DNA of 64,000 nucleotides from CAIVAT01 sp037128705 (GTDB lineage: Bacteria > Bacteroidota > Bacteroidia > Bacteroidales > FEN-979): the NCBI GenBank assembly GCA_037128705.1, contig JBAXVX010000003.1, forward strand, positions 62,001-126,000. Reading direction: 5' to 3'. Positions within the stretch are counted from its first letter, which is position 1. Every line of letters starts with the position of its first letter. The notes under the pieces were generated by a model. The model made no database searches and was not told the DNA's origin. It saw only the letters and a list, made by a program, of their open reading frames with translations. Positions 1 through 7,389 of this stretch are shown piece after piece. The translations under genes and the position numbers were made by a program.

Positions 1-245
1 CGGCCATGGATGCCATGAATGCCATAGGTGTTCACATAATAGGGAAACCGTGAAGAGCACCCGATGCCGGATACCATGCAGAAATTCTCCTTGCGGTAGC
101 CGATCTTCGGAAATACGCGTTCAACGGCGCTGAGAATGGCATGGCCCCCGCATCCCGGGCACCATTTAACCATCTGGTCGCTTTCAAAATCTGCTTTGCT
201 GAGTTGAACATTGGTACGTTCAACAGTCATATTTATGAAATCCAT
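1..245 (-). CDS. korB: 2-oxoacid:ferredoxin oxidoreductase subunit beta (partial, C-terminus outside window)
   Basis: This is the thiamine-diphosphate-binding subunit of a 2-oxoacid:ferredoxin oxidoreductase, which oxidatively decarboxylates a 2-oxoacid to acyl-CoA and reduces ferredoxin in the cytoplasm. About 81 residues are inside the window. They show the family's WCPGCGGHAIL cysteine motif near residue 27 and GIGCSSRFPYYVNTYG further on. I start it at the ATG at 245 (MDFINMTVE) because a GGAGG ribosome-binding site lies about 9 nt upstream, inside the end of korA. A second ATG at 230 is possible. It follows korA directly, so the two are one operon. The exact substrate (2-oxoglutarate is the usual one for this layout) cannot be read from the sequence. 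Confidence 0.93.
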   Translation of the reverse strand, partial: MDFINMTVERTNVQLSKADFESDQMVKWCPGCGGHAILSAVERVFPKIGYRKENFCMVSGIGCSSRFPYYVNTYGIHGIHG

Positions 246-246
246 C

Positions 247-2097
247 TTATTTTTCCTCCAAAAGTTGGTTAAACTTATCCGTTAACTCGTTGATCATGAA
301 AGGCAGTCCCTGAACTTTATTGAACTGGGAAATGTTGGGCATGGGAAACTTCATGCGGAGATAATTCACAAATTGTCCGCTGTTGAGCTCACAAACCACG
401 ATCTTTTTAAAGCCTTTCAGCACCGCACCCGTATTCTTTGGCAGGGGCATGATATAGTGAAAATGGGCATGGCTGATATTCTTCCCCTCTTTCTGCATCT
501 GGCTGACTGCTGAATGAACGGCGCCATAGGTGCCTCCCCAGCTAACCACGAGCAAGTCTCCCTCTTCCTGGCCATCAATTTCCTGATCAGGAATAAAGTC
601 GGCAACCTTTTCTACCTTTTTCGCGCGCAGGTCAGTCATAATCTGGTGGTTCATCGGATCGGTTGAAACAGTGCCGATGATATTTTCTTTTTCAAGTCCA
701 CCGATACGGTGGCGCAAGCCCTCTGTTCCAGGAACAGCCCACTGGCGTACCAGGGTTTCCGGATCGCGTTTGTATGGTTTAAACCCAGGGTCATTTGCTT
801 CTGCAATGGGAGGATTGATTTGTGGCATATCGGCCATTTTCGGAATCCGGAACAGTGCTGAACCAAATCCAAGATACCCGTCGGTAAGCAGGATTGCAGG
901 TGTCATGTGTTCCATCGACAGTTTGGCGGTCATGTAGGCGTAATAGAAACAGTTTTCGGAGGTGGAGGCGGCCACCACAATCACCGGGCATTCTCCGTTG
1001 CGTCCGAAAAGTGCCTGGTAGAGATCACTTTGTTCCGATTTGGTAGGTAAACCGGTTGATGGACCACCGCGTTGTACATTTACAATGACCAGTGGCAGTT
1101 CAGTGATTACGGCAAGGCCGATGGCTTCGCTTTTCAATGAAAGGCCCGGACCTGATGTGGATGTACATGCGAGGGAGCCTGCGAAGGAAGCACCAATGGC
1201 TGAGCAGATGCCGGCGATTTCATCTTCAGCCTGAAAGACCTTTGCCCCCAGCGATTTGTGTTTCGAAAGTTCCATCAGGATTTCTGTTGCGGGCGTGATA
1301 GGGTAGGAGCCAAGGAAAAGCGGACGACCCGATTTTTCTGCAGCAGCAAGCAATCCCCATGCAGTGGCGACATTCCCGGTGATGTTCCGGTAGCGTCCCT
1401 TGGCCATGTTGGCAGGTAAAACCTGAATGACCGATTCGAGGGCCTCAACAGTATCGGCATAATTATATCCGGCCTGAAGAACAACCTTGTTGATCTCGAT
1501 CAGTTCGGGTTTCTTCTTGAATTTCTGGTCAAAATATTTGAAGGATGGTTTGAGATCACGGTTGAAGATATAAAAGAGGATGCCCAGGGCGAACATGTTC
1601 TTGCTGCGTTCGGCAGTTTTAGCATCTGTGCCCAACTCCTTCAGGCTCTCTTTGGTAAGGGTGGTAAGGGGTGCCTTGACCACATTATAGCGTTCGAGTG
1701 AATTATCTGCAAGGGGGTTCTGCTTGTATCCGGCCTTTTCGATTGATTTGACGTCAAACGCATCGGCATCGGTCAGAATGGTCGCTCCGGTTTTTGCCCA
1801 CTTAAGATTTGCCTTGAGTGAAGCAGGGTTCATTGCAACCAGAACATCGACCAGGTCGCCGGTGGTGTAAATTTTTGAGCTGCCCATATGGACCTGGAAC
1901 CCGGATACACCGGCTACGGTGTTCTGAGGGGCACGGATCTCAGCGGGGAAATCGGGGAATGTAGCAAGATCATTACCAACAATGGCAGCCACATCCGAAA
2001 ACATATTGCCGGTAAGTTGCATCCCGTCACCAGAGTCACCGACGAATTTAACAACTACCTCTTCCCGTTCAATAACAGGTCTTTTTTTCTTAGCCAT
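247..2097 (-). CDS. korA: 2-oxoacid:ferredoxin oxidoreductase subunit alpha (gamma-alpha fusion)
   Basis: 616 residues. The N-terminal 200 or so are the gamma domain (VGDSGDGMQLTGNMF near residue 18). The rest is the alpha domain with YPITPATEIL, a QAEDEIAGI segment, a TSTSGPGLSL motif and NVQRGGPSTGLPTKSEQSDL, all standard for the fused KorA type. With the following beta subunit it forms an enzyme that converts a 2-oxoacid plus CoA to acyl-CoA, CO2 and reduced ferredoxin. It is transcribed towards korB, whose start lies 1 nt beyond its stop. A Bacteroidetes-type promoter lies just upstream. Ferredoxin, the probable electron partner, is encoded divergently at 2363. 2-oxoglutarate is the likeliest substrate by family, which is an inference. 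Confidence 0.95.
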   Translation of the reverse strand: MAKKKRPVIEREEVVVKFVGDSGDGMQLTGNMFSDVAAIVGNDLATFPDFPAEIRAPQNTVAGVSGFQVHMGSSKIYTTGDLVDVLVAMNPASLKANLKWAKTGATILTDADAFDVKSIEKAGYKQNPLADNSLERYNVVKAPLTTLTKESLKELGTDAKTAERSKNMFALGILFYIFNRDLKPSFKYFDQKFKKKPELIEINKVVLQAGYNYADTVEALESVIQVLPANMAKGRYRNITGNVATAWGLLAAAEKSGRPLFLGSYPITPATEILMELSKHKSLGAKVFQAEDEIAGICSAIGASFAGSLACTSTSGPGLSLKSEAIGLAVITELPLVIVNVQRGGPSTGLPTKSEQSDLYQALFGRNGECPVIVVAASTSENCFYYAYMTAKLSMEHMTPAILLTDGYLGFGSALFRIPKMADMPQINPPIAEANDPGFKPYKRDPETLVRQWAVPGTEGLRHRIGGLEKENIIGTVSTDPMNHQIMTDLRAKKVEKVADFIPDQEIDGQEEGDLLVVSWGGTYGAVHSAVSQMQKEGKNISHAHFHYIMPLPKNTGAVLKGFKKIVVCELNSGQFVNYLRMKFPMPNISQFNKVQGLPFMINELTDKFNQLLEEK

Positions 2098-2119
2098 AGC
2101 TTCATGGAGTTTAGTGGGG

Positions 2120-2148
2120 CAAAGTTAAGGAATTTAGTCACAAGCCAA
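2120..2148 (-). promoter_or_regulatory. Bacteroidetes-type promoter for korAB
   Basis: On the minus strand TTG (2148-2146), 18 nt and TAACTTTG (2127-2120) match the Bacteroidetes consensus TTG-N19-TAnnTTTG within one base of spacing. The predicted transcript would begin shortly before the korA ATG at 2097, giving a very short leader. Confidence 0.6.
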
Positions 2149-2277
2149 TGTTTAAAACCTAAAAAATCACTCCAAAAATGTTGTCAAACCCTTATTATGC
2201 CAGCACGAGCCTTCCACAGGTTTGTCCCGTAATAACCGGGGTTTATTTTGTGAAATACTGAACAATTATCATCTTCG

Positions 2278-2308
2278 ATTGTTGATTCCCGGAAATTTTT
2301 TATCTTTG
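2278..2308 (+). promoter_or_regulatory. Bacteroidetes-type promoter for the ferredoxin gene
   Basis: ATTG at 2278-2281, exactly 19 nt, then TATCTTTG at 2301-2308. This is the full consensus of the primary Bacteroidetes sigma factor and sits about 55 nt upstream of the ferredoxin ATG. Of the 265 nt between korA and this gene, nothing else is recognisable apart from the korA promoter. Confidence 0.72.
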
Positions 2309-2362
2309 CATAGAAAATTATAAACTCGTTCTGCCAATGGCAGGACACAAACTCAATAAGTC

Positions 2363-2530
2363 ATGGCTTATAAAATTAATGATGATTGCACCGCTTGCGG
2401 AACCTGCATCGATGAATGCCCGGTAGAAGCTATTTCTGAAGGCGATATCTACAAAATTGACCCTGAAGCTTGCACCGATTGCGGCGCATGTGCCGATGTG
2501 TGCCCGGTAGAAGCAATTCATCCGGAATAA
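2363..2530 (+). CDS. 2[4Fe-4S] ferredoxin
   Basis: A 55-residue clostridial-type ferredoxin. Cysteines 9, 12, 15, 19 and 37, 40, 43, 47 form two classic CxxCxxCxxxCP sets that should each bind one [4Fe-4S] cluster in the pattern C1-3 plus the last cysteine of the other set. It is a small soluble electron carrier and the natural partner of the divergent korAB enzyme and of the second oxidoreductase at 14-17 kb. It has its own consensus promoter upstream and a strong intrinsic terminator directly after its stop, so it is probably expressed as a short single-gene transcript. Confidence 0.95.
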   Translation: MAYKINDDCTACGTCIDECPVEAISEGDIYKIDPEACTDCGACADVCPVEAIHPE

Positions 2531-2549
2531 TCATTGACCGGTTACCGGT

Positions 2550-2580
2550 AAAGCCATCCGACGGGGTGGCTTTTTTTTTG
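2550..2580 (+). terminator. Rho-independent terminator after the ferredoxin gene
   Basis: A stem AAGCCATCC / GGGTGGCTT (one G-T pair), a GACG loop and a run of nine T form a textbook intrinsic terminator 20 nt after the ferredoxin stop. It also separates this transcript from the convergent lpxH gene. Confidence 0.88.
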
Positions 2581-2582
2581 TG

Positions 2583-3338
2583 TTAAAAAGTTTTGAGTTC
2601 CAGCTGCGTTCCATCAAATACGGCATAAGTGAAATGGGTGATCCAGTCACCCAGCACCAGCTGACGGGCCTTGTCAGTAAGCCGCGTATCCAGCGGATAA
2701 TGATAATGACCATAAATGAGGTAACTGATTTCCGGATGCTGATTCAGGATCTCGTGCGAGTGAACGGTGATGCGCTGTTGGATGAGTTTCAGGGTTATAT
2801 CTTCATCCCTTCTTTCTTTCTCCATGGAAACCTTCCGGCTTTTTCGTGACCAGAAAAGTGCCATTTTAATGCCAAGGTCAGGATGAAGCAGGCGGAACAG
2901 CCATTGATTTACCGGACTGGCAAATACCTTTTTAATGAATTTATATCCATGATCACCGGGGCCAAGTCCATCGCCGTGAGCCAGGTAGAAATGCTTTCCG
3001 TAGAATTCCTTGAATTCGGGATTCCTGTGCACCTGAATATTCAACTCCTGGGTCAGGTAATCGAAGGCCCACATGTCATGATTCCCCCTGAACAGGTGAA
3101 TGGGAATTCCTGCATCCGTGATCTCAGCCAGTTTTCCCAATAAGCGGGCATATCCCCGCGGAATGGCTGTTTTATATTCAAACCAGAAATCGAACAGGTC
3201 GCCCATCAGGTAAATTTCATCAGCATCCATACGAGCCATCTCCAGCCAGGTTATCAGTTTTTTCTCGCGGATCAGGCTGCTGTCATGATCAGGGATCCCA
3301 AGGTGAAAATCAGAGGCAAAATATATCTTTTGAGGCAT
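2583..3338 (-). CDS. lpxH: UDP-2,3-diacylglucosamine diphosphatase, LpxH-type metallophosphoesterase
   Basis: 251 residues with the calcineurin-like phosphoesterase motifs in order: SDFHLG (near residue 9), GDLFDFW, RGNHD, HGD and YGHYHYP near the C-terminus. These bind two metal ions. The family hydrolyses UDP-2,3-diacylglucosamine to lipid X in lipid A synthesis, on the cytoplasmic face of the inner membrane. That fits the other lipid A genes at 41-47 kb in the same window. I choose the ATG at 3338 (MPQKIYFASDFHLG) over the upstream TTG at 3356 because the phosphoesterase fold normally starts here. Some Bacteroidetes homologues are annotated only as generic metallophosphoesterases, so the assignment is good but not absolute. 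Confidence 0.82.
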   Translation of the reverse strand: MPQKIYFASDFHLGIPDHDSSLIREKKLITWLEMARMDADEIYLMGDLFDFWFEYKTAIPRGYARLLGKLAEITDAGIPIHLFRGNHDMWAFDYLTQELNIQVHRNPEFKEFYGKHFYLAHGDGLGPGDHGYKFIKKVFASPVNQWLFRLLHPDLGIKMALFWSRKSRKVSMEKERRDEDITLKLIQQRITVHSHEILNQHPEISYLIYGHYHYPLDTRLTDKARQLVLGDWITHFTYAVFDGTQLELKTF

Positions 3339-3369
3339 GAATGAAATTTGAGGCAATTTAGGAAAAAAA

Positions 3370-4104
3370 TTACTTTTTCCCTGAACCTTTTCGCTGGTAT
3401 TCTAAAACCCGCTCATGATGGAACTTGACATGTTTATTCCCGGGGTAGGTTTTCATCAGCGCTGAATCTGTTTTTTCAAAATAACCAAGGTCTTCGGGGG
3501 GGCTCAGCACGGCATTGAGGCCAAAGGCATAATTTATCACAATCAGTGAGGCGAGAGATCCGGGATGGCGGTTTATAAAGTCCGTTTCAAACAATCGCTG
3601 CCTTTCCCAGATCATCCGGAATGCCGTATCAAGTTCTTGTGTAAGCTTGAAATAGTCAGCGCTGTCCTGCCTTTCAACAAGAAGCATTTCAAGTGAATCG
3701 ACCTGGTGCTCATTTTTGCGTGTATAGGTGAAAAAATCATTCAGTTGCGTGGCCTCCTCCGTACCTTTCAGCCCAACATGATCAGGGAAATCACGCATGC
3801 TTCCGGATAACAATACCTGATCGCCCGGGTTCAACAGGATAACGAGGATTTTTCCGGTTTTGGCTTTGATCAGCCAGAAACCGGGTTCCTTAACAGCCAG
3901 CTTGAAATTGATCATGCCGGCGGGATCTAAAACAGCGGAGTCAAGCGGATGAATCTCCCTGACATCCATTTCCATCAGGGTCAGTTTTTCTCCTGCAGCA
4001 TCCGTCAGGGTCCCTTGTATGGCCGCTTTATTTCCATCAGGCGATTGACAAGAAGAGAGAAAAATGAGGATTGCGATACTGCAGAAGGTGATATTTTTTA
4101 ACAT
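3370..4104 (-). CDS. DUF4369-type lipoprotein
   Basis: 244 residues with a lipoprotein signal (FLSSC, cysteine 19), so it is an outer- or inner-membrane lipoprotein facing the periplasm. Residues 25-125 (IQGTLTDAAGEKLTLMEMD and following) resemble DUF4369, the beta-rich N-terminal domain that in Bacteroidetes usually precedes a thioredoxin-like TlpA domain. Here the thioredoxin part is absent: there is no CxxC, and the C-terminal half is helical. It overlaps the preceding Nudix gene by 7 nt and is probably co-transcribed with it. Its function is unknown. The truncation relative to the usual two-domain layout is seen directly; homology to DUF4369 is my reading. Confidence 0.7.
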   Translation of the reverse strand: MLKNITFCSIAILIFLSSCQSPDGNKAAIQGTLTDAAGEKLTLMEMDVREIHPLDSAVLDPAGMINFKLAVKEPGFWLIKAKTGKILVILLNPGDQVLLSGSMRDFPDHVGLKGTEEATQLNDFFTYTRKNEHQVDSLEMLLVERQDSADYFKLTQELDTAFRMIWERQRLFETDFINRHPGSLASLIVINYAFGLNAVLSPPEDLGYFEKTDSALMKTYPGNKHVKFHHERVLEYQRKGSGKK

Positions 4105-4550
4105 AGTAAACCTTTTTCAATTTTTACGGCAATGTACTGATCAATCGGAAATGTAAATTGTTCCTTTGTCAGCTCACTGATTTTCACCCATCTGAAGCAT
4201 TGGGCCCCATCAACCGGAGGGATGTCATTCTTCAGTCCGGTGGTTTTGAATTGATATGGCTTCGGTGCTTTCACAAGGTAATAGATATTGAATAACTGCA
4301 TATCCGAGGGCAGGAGGGTGGTGGGTTGAAAAAAATCGGTTGTATAATAATGCGAAACAACCTCAATCGGGATGTTCAACTCCTCCATGAACTCCCGCCT
4401 GAGGCAGTCGATGGTTCCTTCGCCAAAATTCAGCCCGCCCCCCGGAAACTTGGTCATGTATATCCCCAGCCTGTATTCGTCAGTTACCAGAACCTTGCCG
4501 TCATCGATGAGGAATCCATAGACCCGGATATTAAACTGATTAATTGCCAT
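4098..4550 (-). CDS. Nudix hydrolase
   Basis: 150 residues. The Nudix box GGLNFGEGTIDCLRREFMEE matches Gx5Ex7REUxEExGU, with asparagine in place of the last glycine. The family hydrolyses nucleoside diphosphates linked to another group, using Mg2+ held by the RExxEE glutamates. The substrate cannot be predicted. The N-terminus (NQFNIRVYGFLIDDGKVLVTDEYRLG) starts the Nudix fold at once, so the start is well placed. A possible -10-like element TAATTTTG lies on the minus strand at 4572-4565. It overlaps the start of the DUF4369 lipoprotein gene. Confidence 0.88.
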   Translation of the reverse strand: MAINQFNIRVYGFLIDDGKVLVTDEYRLGIYMTKFPGGGLNFGEGTIDCLRREFMEELNIPIEVVSHYYTTDFFQPTTLLPSDMQLFNIYYLVKAPKPYQFKTTGLKNDIPPVDGAQCFRWVKISELTKEQFTFPIDQYIAVKIEKGLLC

Positions 4551-4594
4551 AGAATTGTTTATGGCAAAATTAGTTGAAATAATGAATTGCCGCC

Positions 4595-5149
4595 TTATCT
4601 CTTCCTTTGCAGAAATGGCTTTGGGCGGGCATCGAAAACAACCTGTTGATCTGGCGTGAGCAGGTTACGAAGGGCCTGGTCGTGGCGGATCAATTCTTTC
4701 AGGATGACCGTTTCCATCTTTCCCAGATCTTCTGCGACCTGGTCCGCTGATTTTACATCAAAGGGGGTGGTGGCGAGAATCGTTTGAAGACGTGACTTTT
4801 TTTCACGAACCTGGTTAAACAATGGAGTCATTGCTTTCATATGTTCAAGGCCGGAGAGGCGGATCTTTTCCCGTTGTTCAATTGTGAGGCCGGGCAGATC
4901 CAGTTGGGGAATGCCCGGTGCATCCCGATTATCCATGTCAGCCGGAGCGGGGGGGGCTGGTGGGGCAGGGGGAGGCGGAGGCGGAGGGGGAGGAAGAGGG
5001 GCATCGGGCGGAGATGTCTTTCCGCAGTTTGCCTTGACCGGGGGAGTAAGTGCATCCGGATTCTGAGCAAAAATAACGGTGATGAGCATACTGAACATCA
5101 TTGTTGTCAATATATATGCTATGATTTTTCTTTTTGTTTTCATGATCAT
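4595..5149 (-). CDS. Secreted Spy/CpxP-like protein with a polyproline segment
   Basis: 184 residues. A signal peptide ends near residue 29 (VIFAQ). It is followed by a proline-rich linker with nine consecutive prolines and further APP repeats (residues about 50-68), then a helical domain with LTIEQREKIR, a long charged helix, and LLTPDQQVVFDARPKP. The paired LTxxQ-like motifs are typical of the Spy/CpxP/ZraP superfamily of periplasmic chaperones and metal sensors. It is the last gene of the set sigma factor, one-TM protein, Spy-like, Spy-like. Start at 5149 or the second ATG at 5143. Family assignment rests on motif pattern only. Confidence 0.65.
   Translation of the reverse strand: MIMKTKRKIIAYILTTMMFSMLITVIFAQNPDALTPPVKANCGKTSPPDAPLPPPPPPPPPAPPAPPAPADMDNRDAPGIPQLDLPGLTIEQREKIRLSGLEHMKAMTPLFNQVREKKSRLQTILATTPFDVKSADQVAEDLGKMETVILKELIRHDQALRNLLTPDQQVVFDARPKPFLQRKR
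4967..4993 (-). repeat. Trinucleotide tract encoding nine prolines
   Basis: Nine consecutive CCN codons (CCT, CCC and CCG mixed) on the minus strand. A similar and longer tract lies at 5224-5262 in the neighbouring gene. Confidence 0.9.
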
Positions 5150-5202
5150 GGATATTTGAATAAATTACAGGTGTAAATCTTTTTTGAATCGAATATGAAG
5201 AG

Positions 5203-5715
5203 TTATTTCCGGCCCCCTGGCAGTGGTGGTGGAGGAGGGGGCGGAGGCGGAGGCGGAGGAGGCTCCGGCAGAGGCATCACCCGTTCAAGTGCCTGCCTGA
5301 ATACCTGGTGGAATTTTTGTACTTGTTTCCGGGTGAGAAGCTGGCGAAGATCGTTAAAATGTTCAAAGGTCAGCATTTCCATCTGCCTGCGTATGTCGGC
5401 AATGGAGTCTGCTATTTTCAACGCGGCGAGCGTATCGGGAACAGGGAGGAAAATCGCTTCAAAAAATCGGTCATGCAGAACCCTGTCCCTCTTCTGTAAA
5501 TCAAGCAACCTTTTCTGGTGGATGTCACGCAGATCTCCGAATTCATCCTGCTGACCGGGGGTAAGCTGAAGTTCGCGGATGAGAAATTTTGAGGCTTGAC
5601 CGCGTTCAGGCTCCTGTCCTGACCTGCGATGGCCGAACCACAGAAATGTAAGTGTGCCTATGTTTAACGCAACCAGGATAACGATGACGACTTTATAAAA
5701 ACGGCTGTTGTTCAT
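5203..5715 (-). CDS. Membrane-anchored Spy/CpxP-like periplasmic protein with polyproline tail
   Basis: 170 residues from the ATG at 5715 (MNNSRFYKVV), 4 nt after the stop of the preceding gene; the open frame extends further upstream but that part is antisense-like and inside the previous gene. Residues 8-28 form a membrane anchor. The soluble part has LIRELQLTPGQQDEFGDLRDIHQKR, a long helix, and LLTRKQVQKFHQVF, the LTxxQ-type pattern of CpxP, Spy, ZraP and CnrX. The C-terminus is thirteen consecutive prolines and then LPGGRK. A membrane-tethered CpxP-fold protein beside a sigma factor recalls the CnrX sensor of metal-responsive ECF systems; that comparison is an inference. Confidence 0.68.
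   Translation of the reverse strand: MNNSRFYKVVIVILVALNIGTLTFLWFGHRRSGQEPERGQASKFLIRELQLTPGQQDEFGDLRDIHQKRLLDLQKRDRVLHDRFFEAIFLPVPDTLAALKIADSIADIRRQMEMLTFEHFNDLRQLLTRKQVQKFHQVFRQALERVMPLPEPPPPPPPPPPPPPLPGGRK
5224..5262 (-). repeat. Trinucleotide tract encoding thirteen prolines
   Basis: Thirteen consecutive CCN codons at the 3' end of the Spy/CpxP-like gene. Translation of such a run should depend strongly on elongation factor P, encoded at 41979-42545 in this window. Confidence 0.92.
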
Positions 5716-5719
5716 TTTG

Positions 5720-6016
5720 TCAGAGTTTAATAGGTCCCAGATAAGAAAGATAATCGTTTGCAATGGCTGCCGGAGCCTGTTGTGACAGGTTCTGAGCATG
5801 ATGGTAGTATAGCGCTCCCAGAACGTTCAGGGAGACCAGAATGGCAATACCTGCAGCAATGGTCCAGTAAAAGGATGGCTTCGCCGGAACGGCTTCGGGT
5901 TGTGTAAAATCATTCATCTGCAACATGGGATGAAGCAGGGTGGGATCCGGGGTGGCACGCCCGATGCCATCAAGCGAATTCATTGTTTCTTCAATCCACG
6001 ATTCCTTTGGTTTCAT
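5720..6016 (-). CDS. Small single-pass membrane protein, possible anti-sigma factor
   Basis: 98 residues. An N-terminal cytoplasmic stretch of about 45 residues begins MKPKESWIEETMNSLDGIGR. A transmembrane helix follows at about 49-71 (FYWTIAAGIAILVSLNVLGA), then a short outside tail. It sits between an ECF sigma factor and a membrane-anchored Spy/CpxP-like protein, with gaps of 35 and 4 nt. Position, size and topology fit a small membrane anti-sigma factor such as those that hold ECF sigma factors at the membrane. I do not see a zinc-binding HxxxCxxC motif, so it is not of the ZAS class. The function is inferred from context only. Confidence 0.55.
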   Translation of the reverse strand: MKPKESWIEETMNSLDGIGRATPDPTLLHPMLQMNDFTQPEAVPAKPSFYWTIAAGIAILVSLNVLGALYYHHAQNLSQQAPAAIANDYLSYLGPIKL

Positions 6017-6051
6017 ATTCTTTTGATGTTATTAAACATAAATTCCTGCGG

Positions 6052-6630
6052 TCATCGTTCATTTTTATCATAATAATCAGATAAAAGCACCTGCAGTTTG
6101 CGCTTGGCCCTGACAATCAGTGATTCAACTGAGGATACGGAGGTGTCCATGATCTCGGCTATTTCTCCCTGTGAAAGACCTTCTACCTTATGAAGGACGA
6201 AGGCGGTACGCTGGGTCACCGGTAATTTGGATATGGCACGGAACAAAATGGCCGCCCGTTCTTTATTTTCCAACAGGATACCCGGGTGATAAAACGGGAC
6301 ATCTGAAGTCACATTCACCTGGTCCTCCCTGCCGAAAAGGCTGAGTAGAATCCCTGATCGCCTGGCGCTCCGGCTGATCCGTATATGTTCCAGCGCTTTT
6401 TGCACGGTAATGCGGTATATCCAGGTGGAAAGGCTGCTGTCGCCCCTGAAATGTTTCAACGATCTGAAAATTTCAATAAAAACCTCCTGGGTAACATCTT
6501 CGGCGTTTTCCTGGTGTTGCAGCAAACCGAGTGCTGTGTTGAATACCCGGTCGCCGAACTGATTGATCAGTTCGCGGAAACTCTTTTCATTTCCGTCTCT
6601 GAGCTTATCGAATTCCGGCAAAACTTCCAT
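6052..6630 (-). CDS. ECF-type RNA polymerase sigma factor
   Basis: 192 residues. Region 2 spans residues about 10-90 with AEDVTQEVFIEIFRSLKHF and STWIYRITVQKALEHIR, which bind the -10 region and core polymerase. Region 4 spans about 125-185 with LPVTQRTAFVLHKVEGLSQG and a helix-turn-helix SVSSVESLIVRAKRKLQ that reads the -35 region. This is the standard two-domain layout of extracytoplasmic-function sigma factors. It heads a run of four genes that encode a one-TM protein and two secreted Spy/CpxP-like proteins, so it probably controls an envelope-stress regulon including its own operon. No clear housekeeping promoter is visible upstream. Confidence 0.92.
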   Translation of the reverse strand: MEVLPEFDKLRDGNEKSFRELINQFGDRVFNTALGLLQHQENAEDVTQEVFIEIFRSLKHFRGDSSLSTWIYRITVQKALEHIRISRSARRSGILLSLFGREDQVNVTSDVPFYHPGILLENKERAAILFRAISKLPVTQRTAFVLHKVEGLSQGEIAEIMDTSVSSVESLIVRAKRKLQVLLSDYYDKNER

Positions 6631-6696
6631 TGGATGTTTATATGATTAGATGCTGGCAGCATCAAAATCCTGCGATTAAAGAATAAATAATTTACT

Positions 6697-7389
6697 TCAG
6701 GATTTAATGGCCCTCAGGATGTGTCTTTTTCCCGGTGGACCAGGTAGCTTTTCAACGAGGAAACCGGCTTTCCTTAACGCCCTGACCACCGTGCCTTTAA
6801 CAGAATAAGTTACCAGTATTCCTCCCGGTGACATCCCCATGGAAATCATGAGGAAAATATTTTCGGACCACAGTTCCGGCTGGGCATCCGGGCCGAAGGC
6901 GTCAAAATAAACCAGGTTAAATAAACCGTGAGCCGGAATATATGTTTCAAAAGGGCCATGGATTTTAGTGAGCTTGAAATGGGGCGATAATTCAACAGGT
7001 TCGTTCCATTTGGCCTCATGAAGGTTTGTGAACATGGGTGTATGGTCATCCGTTCCGGTCATGCCCGGATAATTCAAAGACTTCCAATATCTTTCATCCA
7101 AAGGAAATGCCTCAACGGTGGTATAGTCTGTTTTGATTTTATATTTCTCCACTTCAATCATGGTCAGAAAAGCGTTCAGACCTGTTCCAAATCCCATTTC
7201 AAGTATATGAAGGGTGTGATTTGAATGTGCCGCCAATACCTGTCTGAGCCCCGATTCGATGAAAATGAACTGTGATTCCTGGATTGCTCCAAAGGTAGAA
7301 TGGTAATGTTGGTTCAAATCACTCCTGAAAAGGGTATCGGAACCATCGGCGGTTTTAAAAAGCTGAAGATTTGAGTTTGCACCTACCAA
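6697..7389 (-). CDS. mnmD: tRNA (5-methylaminomethyl-2-thiouridine)(34) methyltransferase MnmD
   Basis: 230 residues. The family start is clear: residues 8-50 contain LFKTADGSDTLFR, YHSTFGAIQES and a FIESGL segment. The SAM-binding motif is EMGFGTGLNAFLT near residue 64, and VYFDAFGPDAQPELWS near residue 160 is the catalytic-domain signature. This is the methyltransferase half of MnmC, encoded alone (MnmD) without the FAD oxidase domain. It methylates the wobble uridine of certain tRNAs. It overlaps the preceding E1 gene by 7 nt, so the two are translationally coupled. Confidence 0.88.
   Translation of the reverse strand: MVGANSNLQLFKTADGSDTLFRSDLNQHYHSTFGAIQESQFIFIESGLRQVLAAHSNHTLHILEMGFGTGLNAFLTMIEVEKYKIKTDYTTVEAFPLDERYWKSLNYPGMTGTDDHTPMFTNLHEAKWNEPVELSPHFKLTKIHGPFETYIPAHGLFNLVYFDAFGPDAQPELWSENIFLMISMGMSPGGILVTYSVKGTVVRALRKAGFLVEKLPGPPGKRHILRAIKS

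Noticed and set aside
32..223. 63-residue open frame at the left edge
   Set aside because: It is a frame shadow of korB, whose true frame carries the WCPGCGGHAIL motif and a good ribosome-binding site.
4884..5066. Glycine-rich open frame on the plus strand opposite the Spy-like gene
   Set aside because: It is the antisense of the polyproline and linker codons, has no ribosome-binding site and lies fully inside a well-supported gene on the other strand.
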